Below, piece after piece: positions 6,370-16,115 of a stretch of 16,115 bases of DNA; position 1 is the first letter of the stretch, and the number at the start of each line of letters is the position of its first letter. The notes under the pieces were generated by a model. The model was not told the origin of the DNA and did not search any database. It worked only from the letters and a program-made list of their open reading frames with translations. Source of the DNA: Aquimarina sp. (lineage in GTDB: Bacteria > Bacteroidota > Bacteroidia > Flavobacteriales > Flavobacteriaceae); contig WTKB01000287.1 in assembly GCA_011524575.1 (NCBI GenBank), positions 1-16,115 of the forward strand. The letters are read 5' to 3'. The translations under genes were made by a program, and so were the position numbers.

Positions 6370-7788
6370 TTGAAGCCCTCTGAATTTCATCAATCACTAA
6401 TAGACAACTTTCCATTTACACCTACAGTTAGTCAGTCTGAATGCCTTACAAAACTTACAGAATTCCTCTTTGAAACCAATACCAATAGCCTATTTGTACT
6501 TAAAGGTTTTGCAGGAACTGGAAAAACTACTCTGGTAGGCACTCTGATAAAAAAACTGTGGCAAATTAAAATGAAATATGTACTACTTGCTCCAACAGGT
6601 AGAGCTGCCAAAGTACTTGCAAATTATGCTGATGCCAAAGCACAAACTATTCATAAACACATTTACTACCCCAGCAAAGAAACAGGAGGTAAAGTCACCT
6701 ATACTTTAAAACCGAATAAAAGTAAAAACACACTATACATTGTAGATGAATCTTCAATGATTGCAGATAGTAGTGTTCACACGGGAAAACTTTTTGAAAG
6801 AGGCTCGGTACTTGAAGACTTACTTTCTTTTGTTTATGCAAATGAAGGTTGCCGATTAATTTTCATAGGAGATACCGCACAGCTCCCCCCCATAAACAGC
6901 GAATTAAGCCCTGCTCTTGATCCAGAAATATTAAAACAAAATTTCCCATTAGAAACCCATGACCATGAACTCAATGAAGTGGTACGACAAGCTGCAAAGA
7001 GTGGGTTACTTACCAATGCTACCCAGTTACGCAAATCGATTCAATCTAAAGAGCCTTCTTTTAAATTTCAACTTGATAGTTTTACAGATATTAAACCCTT
7101 AGAAGATTCTGAAGCTATTGTTGATAGCCTAGAAAATGCCTATGCCACATACGGACATCAAGGTACTGTAATTATTGTGCGTTCCAACAAACGTGCAAAC
7201 TTATATAACAAACACATCAGAGCCAGAATACTAGACAAAGAAACAGAACTAGCTATTGGAGACTACTTAATGGTTGTAAAAAACAACTATTATTGGCTCG
7301 ACCAAAAAAGCGAAGCTGGTTTTATTGCCAATGGTGACCTTATCGAAATTTTGGAAATTCATGCCTTTAGAGAACTCTACGGATTTAAATTTGCTGAAGT
7401 ACATATACGTTTTGCCGACTATCCTAATATGCCCACTTTAGACACTGTTCTGATATTAGATACGCTAGATCTCGACTCTCCATCTTTAAACTACGAGCAG
7501 CAACAACGCTTATACCGAGAAATTGAAAAAGATTTTCCAGAAATTAGATCCAAACAAGCTCGGTACTTAAAAATTAAAAGTAGTCCGTTTTACAATGCTT
7601 TACAAATCAAATACGCCTATGCCATTACGTGCCATAAATCACAAGGGGGACAATGGCCACAGGTATTTATAGAGCAGCCCTATTTAAAAGAAGGTAAAAA
7701 TATCGATTACTTAAGATGGTTATATACAGCAATTACTCGCAGTCAAAAAGAGGTTTTTTTAATTGGTTTTGATGAAAGTCATTTTTAA
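6370..7788 (+). CDS. SF1 ATP-dependent DNA helicase, RecD-like (AAA_30 / UvrD_C_2 type)
   Basis: The 472-residue product carries the complete superfamily 1B helicase set. Walker A is LKGFAGTGKTTL (K52), motif Ia LAPTGRAAKVL (73-83), motif II IVDESSMI (D126, E127), motif III FIGDTAQLPPI (165-175) and motif IV-like LNEVVRQA (201-208). The C-terminal UvrD_C_2 part has YAITCHKSQGGQW (417-429) and LYTAITRSQ with arginine finger candidate R457. These motifs indicate ATP-driven DNA strand separation in the cytoplasm. It is shorter than true RecD2 (about 700-800 residues) and lacks the helix-hairpin-helix N-terminal extension, so it is a minimal RecD/Dda-like helicase whose cellular role is not assigned. 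It starts with TTG at 6370: the frame has a stop at 6340-6342, and the first internal ATG lies past Walker A. It is monocistronic, divergent from the operon on its left and convergent with the DUF3467 gene. Confidence 0.9.
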   Translation: MKPSEFHQSLIDNFPFTPTVSQSECLTKLTEFLFETNTNSLFVLKGFAGTGKTTLVGTLIKKLWQIKMKYVLLAPTGRAAKVLANYADAKAQTIHKHIYYPSKETGGKVTYTLKPNKSKNTLYIVDESSMIADSSVHTGKLFERGSVLEDLLSFVYANEGCRLIFIGDTAQLPPINSELSPALDPEILKQNFPLETHDHELNEVVRQAAKSGLLTNATQLRKSIQSKEPSFKFQLDSFTDIKPLEDSEAIVDSLENAYATYGHQGTVIIVRSNKRANLYNKHIRARILDKETELAIGDYLMVVKNNYYWLDQKSEAGFIANGDLIEILEIHAFRELYGFKFAEVHIRFADYPNMPTLDTVLILDTLDLDSPSLNYEQQQRLYREIEKDFPEIRSKQARYLKIKSSPFYNALQIKYAYAITCHKSQGGQWPQVFIEQPYLKEGKNIDYLRWLYTAITRSQKEVFLIGFDESHF

Positions 7789-7799
7789 TCCAATTAATT

Positions 7800-7836
7800 C
7801 TTTGAAACCAGAGCTTGTTTAAACATGGTTTCAAAG
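7800..7836. repeat. Inverted repeat 12 bases after the helicase stop
   Basis: An 11-bp perfect stem (7800-7810 with 7826-7836) encloses a 15-base loop that itself contains the palindrome GTTTAAAC. No T-tract follows on either strand, so on its own it is not a classical intrinsic terminator. It may stabilise the 3' end of the helicase mRNA or assist the terminator that follows at 7861-7890. Confidence 0.55.
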
Positions 7837-7860
7837 CAATAAAATAAAAATATCACAACA

Positions 7861-7890
7861 AAAAAGCATCACTATAAAGTGATGCTTTTT
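7861..7890. terminator. Bidirectional intrinsic terminator between helicase and DUF3467 genes
   Basis: A perfect 13-bp stem (7861-7873 with 7878-7890) and a 4-base loop (ataa) contain a GC-richer core, GCATCACT, flanked by A5 on the left and T5 on the right. Each strand therefore sees a hairpin ending in a U-tract. It lies in the convergent gap and can serve both the plus-strand helicase and the minus-strand DUF3467 gene. Confidence 0.85.
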
Positions 7891-7924
7891 ATGTTTAGAA
7901 CTTGTTATAATATGAATAGAAGAA

Positions 7925-8251
7925 CTACGCCTGCCCCTCTGGTCCGCCAAAATTTAAAGGAATAACTTGTTGTTTTTCAAAATCAGCAATTTCACCATTG
8001 ATACGCTCGAAATGAGCAATATTATCTTGAAGGGTTCGCATCAGCTTTTTAGCATGTTGAGGCGTAAGAATAAGACGACTCTTTACCTTGCTTTTAGGAC
8101 TACCAGGCATTACATTGATAAAATCTAAGACAAACTCTGTGTGGGAATGGTTAACTATAGCTAAATTGGTATAAACACCCTCGGCAGTTACCTCATCTAT
8201 TTCAATCTTTATTTTATTAGCTTCTTTATTAGGATTGTTCTGGTCACTCAT
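7925..8251 (-). CDS. DUF3467 domain-containing protein
   Basis: The 108-residue product matches the small DUF3467 family. The core runs from EIDEVTAEGVYTNLAIVNHS (about 17-36) through EFVLDFINVMPG and KVKSRLILTPQHAKKL to a helix ending NIAHFERINGEI. It is cytoplasmic, with no signal peptide or membrane segment, and no biochemical role is known to me. The gene lies directly downstream of rpoC, an arrangement I know from other Bacteroidota, which hints at a link with transcription that remains an inference. The ATG at 8249-8251 is only 14 bases beyond the U-tract of the rpoC terminator, and no TAnnTTTG promoter is visible in the gap, so expression may depend on read-through. An A-rich AAAAAG precedes the start codon and is the only ribosome-binding candidate. 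Confidence 0.88.
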   Translation of the reverse strand: MSDQNNPNKEANKIKIEIDEVTAEGVYTNLAIVNHSHTEFVLDFINVMPGSPKSKVKSRLILTPQHAKKLMRTLQDNIAHFERINGEIADFEKQQVIPLNFGGPEGQA

Positions 8252-8265
8252 AACTTTTTAAATTT

Positions 8266-8322
8266 AAAAAAACCTACTTTAAAATTTTACTGTAAATATC
8301 AGGAAAATTTTAAAGTAGGTTT
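8266..8322 (-). terminator. Intrinsic terminator/attenuator after rpoC
   Basis: A perfect 19-bp stem (8270-8288 with 8304-8322) with a 15-base loop is followed, in the minus-strand direction, by a T7 run (8272-8266). It begins 33 bases past the rpoC stop codon. It ends 14 bases before the DUF3467 start codon, so it should terminate most rpoBC transcripts while letting a fraction through to DUF3467. Confidence 0.85.
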
Positions 8323-8355
8323 AGAACAAATTACGAAATTATTCGTAAAAATATA

Positions 8356-11300
8356 TTAAGCTTTATCAGCTACTTCTTGCGAATCAAGAGCTTCTTCATT
8401 ACTAGCAGAAACCACAATATCGTCATAGATACGCATTCCAGTACCAGCTGGAATTTTCTTACCTACAATTACATTTTCCTTTAATCCTTCTAAGTAGTCT
8501 TCTTTAGCGCTTACTGCTGCCTCATTAAGTACTTTAGTAGTTTCTTGGAAAGAAGCTGCTGAAATAAATGATTTTGTCTGTAACGAAGCTCTAGTAATAC
8601 CTTGTAATATTGGTGTAGCTGTTGCTGGCATAGCATCTCTTGCCTGAACAAGTTCTTTATCATCACGTCTAAGAATAGAATTTTCATCCCTTAACTGACG
8701 TGAAGTAATTATTTGTCCAGCCTTTACATTAACACTATCTCCTGCATCTTCGATGACTTTCTTTCCATAGATCTCATCATTTTCATCAATAAAATCTATT
8801 TTATGTACCAATTGATTCTCTAAGAAAATAGTATCTCCTGGATCTACAATTTGTACTTTACGCATCATTTGACGCACAACAACTTCAAAGTGTTTATCAT
8901 TGATCTTCACCCCTTGTAAACGATATACTTCCTGTACTTCGTTTACTAAGTATTGTTGTACTGCAGAAGGCCCTTTAATCTTTAAGATATCTACCGGAGA
9001 AATCGCACCATCAGAAAGCTGCATTCCTGCACGTACATAATCATTCTCCTGAACTAAAATCTGGTTAGAAAGCTTAACTAAATACTTTCTTACCTGACCT
9101 AATCTCGATTCTACAATAATCTCACGATTACCTCTTTTAATTTTACCAAAAGAAACTACACCATCAATTTCAGAAACAATCGCTGGGTTTGATGGGTTAC
9201 GAGCTTCAAACAACTCAGTAACTCTTGGAAGACCTCCTGTAATATCTCCAGTTTTAGAAGATTTTCTAGGAATTTTTACTAAGATTTTACCTTCTTTAAT
9301 TTTTTCACCATCCTCAATCATAAGGTGGGCACCTACAGGAAGGTTATAAGATCTCAATACCTCATCTCCTGAACCCATAATCATTAAAGTAGGAATCTTT
9401 TTCTTATCTCTAGATTCTGAAATTACCTTTTCTTGGAAACCTGTTTGTTCATCAATCTCTACTTGGTAAGTTATACCTTGATCAATGTTATCAAATTTCA
9501 CTTTTCCAGCAAACTCAGAAATAATTACTCCATTATAAGGATCCCAAGAACAAACAATATCACCCTTTTCGATATTTGACCCAGATTTAATATGTAGTTC
9601 CGAACCATAAGGGATTAAATTCGTACTAAGAACTACTTTTGTTTTTGGATCAACAACTTTAATCTCTGATGTTCTAGAAATTACAATCTCTACTTGATCA
9701 CCCGTTACATTCTCTCCTTTTACAGTTTTTAGTTCTTCAATTTCAGTAACTCCAGAAAAACGTGCTTTAATACTATTTTCCTCTGAAATGTTACCTGCAA
9801 TACCCCCTACGTGGAAAGTACGAAGTGTTAACTGTGTTCCTGGTTCACCAATAGATTGTGCAGCTACAACTCCAACAGCTTCTCCAATTTGAACCGTTTT
9901 ATTAGTTGCTAAATTACGACCATAACACTTAACACAAATTCCTCGTTTAGATTCACAAGTAAGTGCAGAACGAACTTCTACGCTATCAATACCCGCATCT
10001 TCTATAAGTCGAACATCTTTATCATCAATTTCTTTACCTGCTTCAACAAGTATTTCATGACTAACAGGATCTAAAATATCATTAAGAGAAGTACGCCCTA
10101 AGATACGTGCACTTAAAGGCTCTATGATTTCATCATTTTTCTTTAATGGTTTTACTTCAATTCCTCGAAGTGTACCACAGTCTTCATGGTTGATAATCAC
10201 ATCCTGAGAAACATCTACAAGCCTACGTGTTAAGTACCCTGCATCAGCCGTTTTTAAAGCGGTATCTGCAAGTCCCTTACGAGCACCGTGCGTAGAGATA
10301 AAATACTCTAAAATAGATAAACCTTCTTTAAAGTTAGAGATAATTGGGTTTTCAATAATCGCTCCACCACCTTCTGCTGACTTCTTTGGTTTCGCCATTA
10401 ATCCACGCATACCTGTAAGCTGACGAATCTGCTCTTTAGAACCACGAGCCCCAGAGTCAAGCATCATAAATACCGAGTTAAATCCTTGCTGATCTTCACT
10501 AATACGCTTCATAGAAAGTTCCGTAAGCTGTACATTAGTAGAAGTCCAAATATCAATAACTTGGTTATATCTTTCACTATTTGTAATAAGACCCATATTA
10601 TAGTTGGCAATAATACCATCTACTTTTTTATTGGCCTCAGTAATCATACCGGTTTTCTCTTCTGGAATAATGATATCTCCTAAACTAAAAGATAAACCAC
10701 CTCTAAAAGCAAAACCATATCCTAAAGTTTTAATCTCGTCTAAGAATGCCGCAGTTTCTGGCACAGAAGTTACTTTTAAAATATCTCCAATAATATCCCT
10801 AAGAGCTTTCTTTGTAAGAACTTTGTTGATATAACCTGCTGCTGCTGGCACCTTCTCATTGAAAAGTACACGACCAGTTGTAGTTTCAATAATTTGAGGA
10901 ACTAATTCACGATCTTCATTAAAATCAACGGTTTTGATTTTAATAATAGCATTAATATCTAAACGCTTCTCATTATAGGCAATATTAACCTCTTCCGCAG
11001 AATAAAAAGTAAGCCCTTCTCCACGAATAGGCACTTCTGGAGTAGACCTACGTCCTTTAGTCATGTAATATAGCCCCAATACCATATCCTGAGAAGGAAC
11101 GGTAACTGGTGCTCCATTTGCAGGGTTTAGAATATTATGTGATGCTAACATTAGTAATTGAGCCTCTAAAATAGCCTCTGGTCCTAATGGTAAATGCACC
11201 GCCATTTGATCCCCGTCAAAATCAGCATTAAATGCCGCACATGCTAATGGGTGTAATTGGATCGCCTTACCTTCTATAAGCTTAGGTTGAAAAGCCTGAA

Positions 11301-12654
11301 TTCCTAAACGGTGAAGTGTAGGAGCACGGTTAAGAAGTACAGGATGCCCCTTAAGCACATTTTCCAAGATATCCCAAACAATAGGTTCTTTTCTATCAAT
11401 AATTTTCTTTGCAGATTTTACCGTTTTTACAATACCTCTTTCGATAAGCTTACGAATCACAAAAGGTTTGTAAAGTTCTGCTGCCATATTTTTTGGAAGA
11501 CCACACTCAAAAAGTTTTAACTCTGGCCCAACAACAATTACAGAACGAGCAGAATAATCCACACGTTTACCTAATAAATTTTGACGGAAACGCCCCTGTT
11601 TACCTTTTAAAGAATCTGAAAGCGACTTTAATGGTCGGTTACTTTCTGTCTTAACAGCTGAAGATTTACGAGTATTATCAAAAAGTGAATCTACAGATTC
11701 CTGTAGCATACGCTTTTCGTTTCTTAGAATCACCTCTGGCGCTTTGATTTCTACAAGACGCTTTAAACGGTTATTTCTAATAATTACTCTACGGTATAAA
11801 TCATTTAAATCAGAAGTTGCAAAACGACCTCCATCTAAAGGAACTAAAGGACGTAACTCAGGTGGGATTACAGGAATCACTTTCATGATCATCCACTCTG
11901 GGTTATTCTCTCTGTTTTTATTAGCATCTCTTAACGACTCCACTACTTGAAGACGCTTTAGAGCTTCTGCCTTACGTTGCTTTGAAGATTCGTTATTTGC
12001 CTTATGACGTAAATCAAAAGATAAATTATCTAAATCAATACGCTTTAATAATTCAATAAGACATTCTGCACCCATTGATGCAATGAATTTATCAGGATCA
12101 GAATCATCAAGATACTGGTTTTCTTGTGGTAAAGTATCTACAATATTTAAATACTCTTCTTCTGTAAGGAAATCCATTTTTTGAATCGGCTCGCCCTCTT
12201 CATTTTTTGCAATACCAGGTTGGATAACTACATAACGCTCGTAATAAATAATCATATCGAGCTTCTTAGAAGGTAATCCAAGAATATAACCTATTTTATT
12301 TGGAAGAGATCTAAAGTACCAAATATGAGCAACAGGAACAATTAAATTGATATGTCCAACACGGTCTCTACGTACTTTTTTCTCTGTAACTTCTACACCA
12401 CAACGGTCACAAACTATTCCCTTATAACGAATACGTTTATATTTCCCACAAGCACACTCATAATCTTTAATAGGACCAAAGATGCGTTCGCAGAATAGAC
12501 CATCTCTTTCTGGTTTGTGAGTACGGTAATTTATAGTTTCAGGTTTTAACACTTCTCCATGAGAAGCCTCCAGAATAGATTCTGGAGAAGCTAACCCTAT
12601 GGATATTTTGTTAAACTTTACTACCTGATTATTATAGTTATTATTTCTAGCCAT
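8356..12654 (-). CDS. rpoC: DNA-directed RNA polymerase subunit beta'
   Basis: This is the complete largest catalytic subunit of RNA polymerase (1432 residues; E. coli has 1407). The N-terminal zinc ribbon has C67, C69, C82 and C85 (CACG...CDRCG). The catalytic loop [12 protein letters not shown] at 476-487 supplies the Mg-binding aspartates D478, D480 and D482. The second zinc site is formed by C826 (EDCGTLRG), C900, C907 and C910 ([11 protein letters not shown]). The bridge and trigger-helix region ([21 protein letters not shown] and [21 protein letters not shown] segments) is intact. The start is the ATG at 12652-12654, with no clear Shine-Dalgarno site, as is usual in Bacteroidota. It follows rpoB by 89 bases with no promoter or terminator visible, so the two are expected to be cotranscribed. 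I see no frameshift, intein or disruption. Confidence 0.99.
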   Translation of the reverse strand: MARNNNYNNQVVKFNKISIGLASPESILEASHGEVLKPETINYRTHKPERDGLFCERIFGPIKDYECACGKYKRIRYKGIVCDRCGVEVTEKKVRRDRVGHINLIVPVAHIWYFRSLPNKIGYILGLPSKKLDMIIYYERYVVIQPGIAKNEEGEPIQKMDFLTEEEYLNIVDTLPQENQYLDDSDPDKFIASMGAECLIELLKRIDLDNLSFDLRHKANNESSKQRKAEALKRLQVVESLRDANKNRENNPEWMIMKVIPVIPPELRPLVPLDGGRFATSDLNDLYRRVIIRNNRLKRLVEIKAPEVILRNEKRMLQESVDSLFDNTRKSSAVKTESNRPLKSLSDSLKGKQGRFRQNLLGKRVDYSARSVIVVGPELKLFECGLPKNMAAELYKPFVIRKLIERGIVKTVKSAKKIIDRKEPIVWDILENVLKGHPVLLNRAPTLHRLGIQAFQPKLIEGKAIQLHPLACAAFNADFDGDQMAVHLPLGPEAILEAQLLMLASHNILNPANGAPVTVPSQDMVLGLYYMTKGRRSTPEVPIRGEGLTFYSAEEVNIAYNEKRLDINAIIKIKTVDFNEDRELVPQIIETTTGRVLFNEKVPAAAGYINKVLTKKALRDIIGDILKVTSVPETAAFLDEIKTLGYGFAFRGGLSFSLGDIIIPEEKTGMITEANKKVDGIIANYNMGLITNSERYNQVIDIWTSTNVQLTELSMKRISEDQQGFNSVFMMLDSGARGSKEQIRQLTGMRGLMAKPKKSAEGGGAIIENPIISNFKEGLSILEYFISTHGARKGLADTALKTADAGYLTRRLVDVSQDVIINHEDCGTLRGIEVKPLKKNDEIIEPLSARILGRTSLNDILDPVSHEILVEAGKEIDDKDVRLIEDAGIDSVEVRSALTCESKRGICVKCYGRNLATNKTVQIGEAVGVVAAQSIGEPGTQLTLRTFHVGGIAGNISEENSIKARFSGVTEIEELKTVKGENVTGDQVEIVISRTSEIKVVDPKTKVVLSTNLIPYGSELHIKSGSNIEKGDIVCSWDPYNGVIISEFAGKVKFDNIDQGITYQVEIDEQTGFQEKVISESRDKKKIPTLMIMGSGDEVLRSYNLPVGAHLMIEDGEKIKEGKILVKIPRKSSKTGDITGGLPRVTELFEARNPSNPAIVSEIDGVVSFGKIKRGNREIIVESRLGQVRKYLVKLSNQILVQENDYVRAGMQLSDGAISPVDILKIKGPSAVQQYLVNEVQEVYRLQGVKINDKHFEVVVRQMMRKVQIVDPGDTIFLENQLVHKIDFIDENDEIYGKKVIEDAGDSVNVKAGQIITSRQLRDENSILRRDDKELVQARDAMPATATPILQGITRASLQTKSFISAASFQETTKVLNEAAVSAKEDYLEGLKENVIVGKKIPAGTGMRIYDDIVVSASNEEALDSQEVADKA

Positions 12655-12743
12655 AATGAATGGAACTTATAATTAATGTGGTACTGATATCAACTCTTAA
12701 AATTTAAACAACATTATATACGAAGTAATCACTTGAAAAAGGA

Positions 12744-15700
12744 TTATTTCTCTAAACGTATATCTAAACCAAGACCTTTTAATTCGTGCATAAGTACATT
12801 GAACGATTCTGGTATTCCTGGTTCTGGCATTGGAGAACCTTTTACAATACTCTCATATGTTTTTGCCCTACCAACTACATCATCAGATTTAACAGTAAGA
12901 ATCTCACGAAGTGTACTTGAAGCACCATACGCCTCAAGAGCCCAAACCTCCATCTCACCAAAACGCTGACCACCAAATTGTGCTTTACCACCTAATGGTT
13001 GTTGCGTAATCAATGAATATGGACCAATAGATCTTGCGTGCATTTTATCATCTACCATGTGACCTAATTTCAACATATAAATCACACCAACGGTTGCTGG
13101 TTGATCAAATCGATCACCAGTTCCTCCATCAAATAAATAGGTATGACCAAATCTAGGCACACCTGCTTCATCAGTAAGTGCATTTATTTGATCTAAAGAT
13201 GCACCATCAAAAATAGGAGTAGCAAACTTACGACCAAGTTTTTGACCTGCCCACCCTAATACGGTTTCATAAATCTGACCAATATTCATACGAGATGGTA
13301 CCCCTAATGGATTCAGTACAATATCTACTGGAGTTCCATCTTCAAGGAATGGCATATCTTCCTGACGTACAATACGAGCTACAATACCCTTATTTCCGTG
13401 TCTACCTGCCATTTTATCACCCACTTTTAATTTACGCTTTTTAGCAACATAAATCTTAGCAAATTTTAAAATACCTGAAGGAAGTTCATCACCAACAGAA
13501 ATCGTAAACTTATCTCTTCTTAAATTACCTTGAAGATCGTTTTCTCTAATTTTATAATTGTGTAATAAGTCGGCAACTAAACTATTTAACTTATTATCCG
13601 TAATCCAAACACCTTTACTTAAGTGAGAATAATCATCAATACTATTAAGCATTTTTAAAGTGTACTTCTTACCTTTAGGAAGTACTTCTTCTTCTAAGTC
13701 ATTATAGACTCCTTGAGAAGTTTTACCTCCAACAATAGAAAATAACTTTTCGATAAGTTGCGCACGAAGTGCTTCAAAATGCACATCATACTTTTGCTCA
13801 AGCTTTTGAATTTCTTCTTTATCTTGAGAACGCTTTCTCTTATCTTTTACTGCTCTAGAAAATAATTTCTTATCAATAACAACACCATGTAATGAAGGTG
13901 AAGCTTTTAATGAAGCATCTTTAACATCACCTGCTTTATCACCAAAGATAGCACGTAATAATTTTTCTTCTGGAGTAGGATCACTTTCTCCTTTTGGAGT
14001 AATCTTACCAATAAGAATATCACCAGGTTTTACTTCAGCTCCAATACGAATCATTCCGTTTTCATCAAGATCCTTAGTAGCATCTTCAGAAACATTAGGA
14101 ATATCGTTAGTAAGTTCTTCGTTACCTAATTTAGTATCTCGAACCTCTAAAGAATATTCATCAATATGTACAGAAGTAAAAATATCTTCTCGTACTACCT
14201 TCTCAGAAATTACAATTGCATCCTCAAAGTTATACCCTTTCCAAGGCATAAAAGCTACTTTCATGTTACTACCAAGAGCTAACTCTCCTTTTTCAGTAGC
14301 ATAACCTTGACAAAGTACCTGACCTTTAGTTACTCGATCACCAACTCTTACAATTGGCTTTAAATTAATACAAGTACCTTGGTTAGTTTTTCTAAACTTA
14401 ATAAGACTATAATCTTTAAAATCTGTATCGAAACTAACTAAACGATCTTCATCCGTACGATCGTATTTAATCGTAATTTTCTTAGCATCTACATATTCAA
14501 CAACTCCCTCAGATTCAGCATTAATAAGTACTCTAGAATCTGAAGCCACTTGACGCTCAAGCCCCGTTCCTACAATTGGTGAATCAACACGTAAAAGAGG
14601 TACTGCCTGACGCATCATGTTTGATCCCATAAGTGCACGGTTTGCATCATCATGCTCTAAGAATGGAATTAAAGAAGCAGATATAGAAGAAATCTGATTA
14701 GGAGCAATATCTGTATAATTGATGTTTTTTGGATCTTCAACTGGGAAATCCCCTTCTTCACGAGCAATAACTTTATCAATAGTAATTTGCCCATTATCAT
14801 CTAAAGGAATATTTGCTTGAGCAATTTTCTTTCCTTCCTCCTCTTCTGCACTTAAATAAACAGGAGTGCTTACAATATCAACAACACCATCAGAAACCTT
14901 ACGATAAGGAGTTTCTATGAACCCCATAGTGTTTACTTTAGCATATACTGCTAAAGATGAGATTAAACCAATATTTGGACCTTCAGGAGTCTCAATAGGA
15001 CATAACCTACCATAATGAGTATAATGAACATCACGAACCTCAAAACCAGCTCTTTCTCTTGAAAGACCACCAGGACCAAGAGCAGATAACCTTCTTTTAT
15101 GAGTAATCTCAGCTAACGGATTGGTTTGATCCATAAACTGTGATAACTGATTCGTTCCAAAGAAAGAATTAATTACAGAAGAAAGTGTCTTGGCATTAAT
15201 AAGATCAATAGGAGTAAATACCTCGTTATCCCTTACATTCATTCTTTCACGAATAGTTCTTGCCATTCTTGAAAGACCAACACCAAACTGCTGTGATAAT
15301 TGCTCACCAACAGTACGTACACGACGATTAGAAAGGTGATCAATATCATCAATCTCAGCCTTTGAATTAATTAGCTCTATGAGATACTTAACAATAGTGA
15401 TGATATCTAATTTAGAAAGCACTTGCTTATCCATTTCGATATCTAGATTTAACTTCTTATTCATTCGGTAACGACCTACTTCACCTAAGTTATATCTTTG
15501 GTCAGAAAAGAAGAGTTTATCAATAATACCTCTTGCAGTTTCTTCATCAGGCGGTTCTGCGTTACGAAGTTGTCTATATATGTGTTCAACAGCTTCTTTT
15601 TCAGAATTTGTTGGATCTTTTTGAAGGGTGTTATATATAATGGCAAAATCCCCTCTTTCATTTCCTTCTTTATGAAGTAAGATAGATTTTACACCACTTT

Positions 15701-16115
15701 CTAAAATTTCTTCGATATGCTCTTTTTCAAGAGTAATATCTCTATCAATTACAATTTCATTTCTTTCAATAGATACTACTTCTCCAGTATCTTCATCAAC
15801 AAAATCTTCATGCCAAGTATTAAGTACTCTCGCTGCTAATTGACGACCTAAAACTTTTTTAATAGATGATTTAGAAACTTTAACCTCTTCTGCGAGATCA
15901 AAGATTTCTAGTATATCTTTATCTCTTTCAAAACCAATAGCTCTAAAAAGAGTAGTTACTGGTAATTTCTTTTTACGATCTATATAAGCGTACATTACGC
16001 TATTGATATCCGTAGCAAATTCAATCCATGATCCCTTGAAAGGAATTACTCGAGCAGAATATAATTTAGACCCATTAGCATGAAAAGACTGTCCAAAAAA
16101 TACTCCTGGAGAACG
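12744..16115 (-). CDS. rpoB: DNA-directed RNA polymerase subunit beta (5' end beyond the window)
   Basis: The reading frame is open to the last base of the window. The 40 codons before the Met at 15995 encode [15 protein letters not shown] and onward to [11 protein letters not shown], conserved RpoB sequence, so that Met is internal. About 1123 residues are visible; Bacteroidota RpoB is usually near 1270, so roughly 150 N-terminal residues are missing. Landmarks are the rifampicin-pocket segment with [12 protein letters not shown] and [44 protein letters not shown] and [17 protein letters not shown]. At the classical rifampicin-resistance positions (E. coli Q513, D516, H526, R529, S531) the usual residues are present, so no target-based resistance is evident. 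It forms the catalytic core with beta' and lies upstream of rpoC in the same transcript. The promoter and leader are outside the window. Confidence 0.99.
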   Translation of the reverse strand, partial: RSPGVFFGQSFHANGSKLYSARVIPFKGSWIEFATDINSVMYAYIDRKKKLPVTTLFRAIGFERDKDILEIFDLAEEVKVSKSSIKKVLGRQLAARVLNTWHEDFVDEDTGEVVSIERNEIVIDRDITLEKEHIEEILESGVKSILLHKEGNERGDFAIIYNTLQKDPTNSEKEAVEHIYRQLRNAEPPDEETARGIIDKLFFSDQRYNLGEVGRYRMNKKLNLDIEMDKQVLSKLDIITIVKYLIELINSKAEIDDIDHLSNRRVRTVGEQLSQQFGVGLSRMARTIRERMNVRDNEVFTPIDLINAKTLSSVINSFFGTNQLSQFMDQTNPLAEITHKRRLSALGPGGLSRERAGFEVRDVHYTHYGRLCPIETPEGPNIGLISSLAVYAKVNTMGFIETPYRKVSDGVVDIVSTPVYLSAEEEEGKKIAQANIPLDDNGQITIDKVIAREEGDFPVEDPKNINYTDIAPNQISSISASLIPFLEHDDANRALMGSNMMRQAVPLLRVDSPIVGTGLERQVASDSRVLINAESEGVVEYVDAKKITIKYDRTDEDRLVSFDTDFKDYSLIKFRKTNQGTCINLKPIVRVGDRVTKGQVLCQGYATEKGELALGSNMKVAFMPWKGYNFEDAIVISEKVVREDIFTSVHIDEYSLEVRDTKLGNEELTNDIPNVSEDATKDLDENGMIRIGAEVKPGDILIGKITPKGESDPTPEEKLLRAIFGDKAGDVKDASLKASPSLHGVVIDKKLFSRAVKDKRKRSQDKEEIQKLEQKYDVHFEALRAQLIEKLFSIVGGKTSQGVYNDLEEEVLPKGKKYTLKMLNSIDDYSHLSKGVWITDNKLNSLVADLLHNYKIRENDLQGNLRRDKFTISVGDELPSGILKFAKIYVAKKRKLKVGDKMAGRHGNKGIVARIVRQEDMPFLEDGTPVDIVLNPLGVPSRMNIGQIYETVLGWAGQKLGRKFATPIFDGASLDQINALTDEAGVPRFGHTYLFDGGTGDRFDQPATVGVIYMLKLGHMVDDKMHARSIGPYSLITQQPLGGKAQFGGQRFGEMEVWALEAYGASSTLREILTVKSDDVVGRAKTYESIVKGSPMPEPGIPESFNVLMHELKGLGLDIRLEK

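Noticed and set aside
10486..10834. Overlapping plus-strand open frames inside rpoC
   Set aside because: They are antisense to conserved rpoC coding sequence, with compositions typical of shadows and no independent start signals.
12552..12587. Two adjacent small hairpins near the start of rpoC (6-bp stem at 12552-12566 and 8-bp stem at 12568-12587)
   Set aside because: They fall in codons for the conserved [13 protein letters not shown] N-terminal region; the pairing can be a by-product of coding and there is no T-tract.
12733..12969. Plus-strand open frame spanning the rpoB 3' end
   Set aside because: It lies opposite the conserved RpoB C-terminus; no homology-like features were seen.
12744..15995. 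rpoB as a complete gene starting with Met at 15995
   Set aside because: The frame continues with conserved RpoB residues to the end of the window, so that Met is internal and the gene is cut by the window edge.
1..16115. CRISPR, mobile element, phage or toxin-antitoxin system
   Set aside because: No regularly spaced repeats, transposase or integrase motifs, terminal repeats or small paired genes were found; gene content is housekeeping or conserved family genes throughout.

Overview
The window is AT-rich chromosomal DNA from a member of the Bacteroidota, most likely a Flavobacteriaceae-type bacterium. Four things point there: the RpoB/RpoC sequences, a DUF3467 gene directly behind rpoC, the DUF3822-rsmD pair (DUF3822 is a Bacteroidota family), and promoter-like TAnnTTTG (-7) motifs with little sign of Shine-Dalgarno sites. 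I see no tRNA, rRNA, CRISPR array, insertion sequence, phage gene or attachment site. No gene-free stretch exceeds 140 bases, so there is no large unexplained region.

Right part (8356-16115, minus strand): rpoB (its 5' end runs off the window) followed by rpoC, the two large subunits of RNA polymerase. They are 89 bases apart with no promoter or terminator seen between them. A strong U-tailed hairpin (8266-8322) ends the rpoC transcript, yet a small DUF3467 gene (7925-8251) begins only 14 bases beyond the U-tract and has no promoter I can see. It may live on read-through.

Middle (6235-7924): a plus-strand SF1 DNA helicase gene starting with TTG (6370-7788). It faces the DUF3467 gene; the convergent gap holds two hairpins, one of them a textbook bidirectional terminator (7861-7890). 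Upstream, a 135-base divergent promoter region separates it from the next operon.

Left-middle (2681-6234, minus strand): a tight operon of four genes. In order they are a membrane-anchored pilin-like protein of unknown function, a DUF3822 (ASKHA/actin-like fold) protein overlapping it by 11 bases, rsmD (16S rRNA m2G966 methyltransferase) and a pepD-type M20 aminopeptidase/dipeptidase.

Left end (9-2528, minus strand): an unusual protein of about 839 residues made of two D-Ala-D-Ala-ligase-like ATP-grasp enzymes in tandem. Each half keeps most catalytic residues but carries a different substitution at a key position. It has its own likely promoter, abutted by a perfect 14-bp inverted repeat.

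The window is mostly housekeeping. The least ordinary items are the tandem ligase with its palindromic promoter, the pilin-like/DUF3822 gene pair, and the terminator placed between rpoC and DUF3467.
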